Positions 13,137 to 13,482 of a stretch of 13,482 nucleotides of DNA are shown here, one piece after another (the stretch's first letter is position 1; every line of letters starts with the position of its first letter). The notes beneath the pieces are model-generated. The model had not been told where the DNA came from and ran no database searches. It saw only the letters and a program-made list of their open reading frames with translations. Both the position numbers and the translations under genes were made by a program. Origin of the DNA: Reyranella sp. (lineage in GTDB: Bacteria > Pseudomonadota > Alphaproteobacteria > Reyranellales > Reyranellaceae); contig JAUXST010000907.1 in assembly GCA_030679805.1 (NCBI GenBank), forward strand, positions 1 to 13,482. Reading direction: 5' to 3'.

Positions 13137-13482
13137 TTAGTGAAAATCGCGCGAAGCGATCTTGATTTTCGGCCGGTCGAGCGCCGCCGGAACCGCGCGG
13201 CTCGAGCGGTGGCGCGTGGCGTTGGCCTCGGGCACCGCCACGCGGCGGTCGCCCGGGTCGCTGCGGACTTCGTCGCCGCGGCCGTTGGTCAGGCGGAAGG
13301 TCTCGTCGATCTCGGCGATGCGGTCGAGGTCGGTCGACCAGTCCCAGAGCTGCTCGGCGACGAGGTGGATCACATAAAGCCCCTCGCGCTGGATGCGGCC
13401 CTTCACGCCCAGCAGGCGCGATCCCATGACGATGCGGCGGTGCGCCTCGAAGACCTTGGGCCAGACCACGAGATTGGCGATG
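13137..13482 (-). CDS. dnaE2: Error-prone DNA polymerase DnaE2, C-terminal end (start outside the window)
   Basis: This is the last 114 residues of DnaE2, the alternative DNA polymerase III alpha subunit that acts in translesion synthesis with ImuA and ImuB in many bacteria. The visible part is the C-terminal OB-fold nucleic-acid-binding region: 'NLVVWPKVFEAHRR' followed by 'GSRLLGVKGRIQREG' and 'VIHLVAEQLWD', all standard for this end of the protein. The extreme C-terminus SRDFH is the characteristic DnaE2 ending and is absent from replicative DnaE. The frame runs off the right edge of the window. The stop is TAA at 13137-13139. It is upstream of the small membrane protein on the same strand. 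Polymerase catalytic motifs and any imuA/imuB partners would lie outside the window. The gene is usually under LexA control, but its promoter is not visible here. Confidence 0.9.
   Translation of the reverse strand, partial: IANLVVWPKVFEAHRRIVMGSRLLGVKGRIQREGLYVIHLVAEQLWDWSTDLDRIAEIDETFRLTNGRGDEVRSDPGDRRVAVPEANATRHRSSRAVPAALDRPKIKIASRDFH
13142..13170. repeat. Nested inverted repeats in the dnaE2 3' end
   Basis: GAAAATC (13142-13148) and GATTTTC (13164-13170) pair perfectly. Alternatively ATCGC (13146-13150) and GCGAT (13156-13160) form a small hairpin with a GCGAA loop. Both lie within the last eleven codons of dnaE2 and do not meet terminator criteria. Confidence 0.3.

Noticed and set aside
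1..13482. Toxin-antitoxin, CRISPR, prophage or transposon elements
   Set aside because: No repeat arrays, transposase or integrase motifs, terminal inverted repeats or tRNA-linked integration sites were seen; gene content and composition look chromosomal throughout.

Overview
The window is GC-rich, densely packed bacterial chromosome. Near-full coding density, strong G/C at third codon positions, a NitT/TauT-type ABC cassette, a ligase-associated DNA repair module and a DnaE2 polymerase together suggest an alphaproteobacterium. The genus is not determinable from the sequence alone. I see no tRNA, rRNA, CRISPR array, insertion sequence or prophage, and no stretch over 300 bases without a gene; the longest gap is the 171-base divergent promoter region at 3241-3411.

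Layout. (1) 2-2408, plus strand: the end of an ABC importer operon, with a substrate-binding protein (5' end outside the window), an ATPase and a permease. (2) 2419-4637: a crotonase-fold acyl-CoA enzyme (minus) diverges from a MaoC/NodN-like hydratase (plus) across a shared promoter region that holds repeated motifs. A ChaC-type gamma-glutamylcyclotransferase follows the hydratase. (3) 4706-5626: an EamA/DMT membrane transporter, convergent with moaA (5652-6644, minus), a molybdenum cofactor gene lying just downstream of the ligase. (4) 6674-11764: three of the four usual members of the 'DNA ligase-associated' repair module. These are an ATP-dependent DNA ligase and a metallo-beta-lactamase/beta-CASP exonuclease (both minus, nearly touching) and, divergently, an Lhr-core DEXH helicase (plus). 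The usual fourth member, the metallophosphoesterase PdeM, is not in the window; a beta-lactamase-fold serine hydrolase (11792-12910) follows the helicase instead. (5) 12934-13482, minus: a 44-residue single-pass membrane protein preceded by a perfect FNR/CRP-like palindrome, and the 3' end of dnaE2, the error-prone polymerase subunit.

How the genes fit together. The ABC genes form one operon importing an unknown small molecule. The crotonase and MaoC genes are plausibly co-regulated acyl-CoA metabolism genes. The ligase, exonuclease and helicase are expected to act on damaged or nicked DNA, and dnaE2 lies about 1.4 kb beyond the helicase, so the right half of the window is a DNA-damage neighbourhood. 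Three convergent gene junctions and one plus-strand gene end carry an inverted repeat at or next to the stop codon, and none has an obvious U-tract. No clearly new multi-gene system is visible. The best leads are the PdeM-less repair module, the palindrome and small membrane protein beside dnaE2, and the divergent promoter with 8-bp direct repeats.
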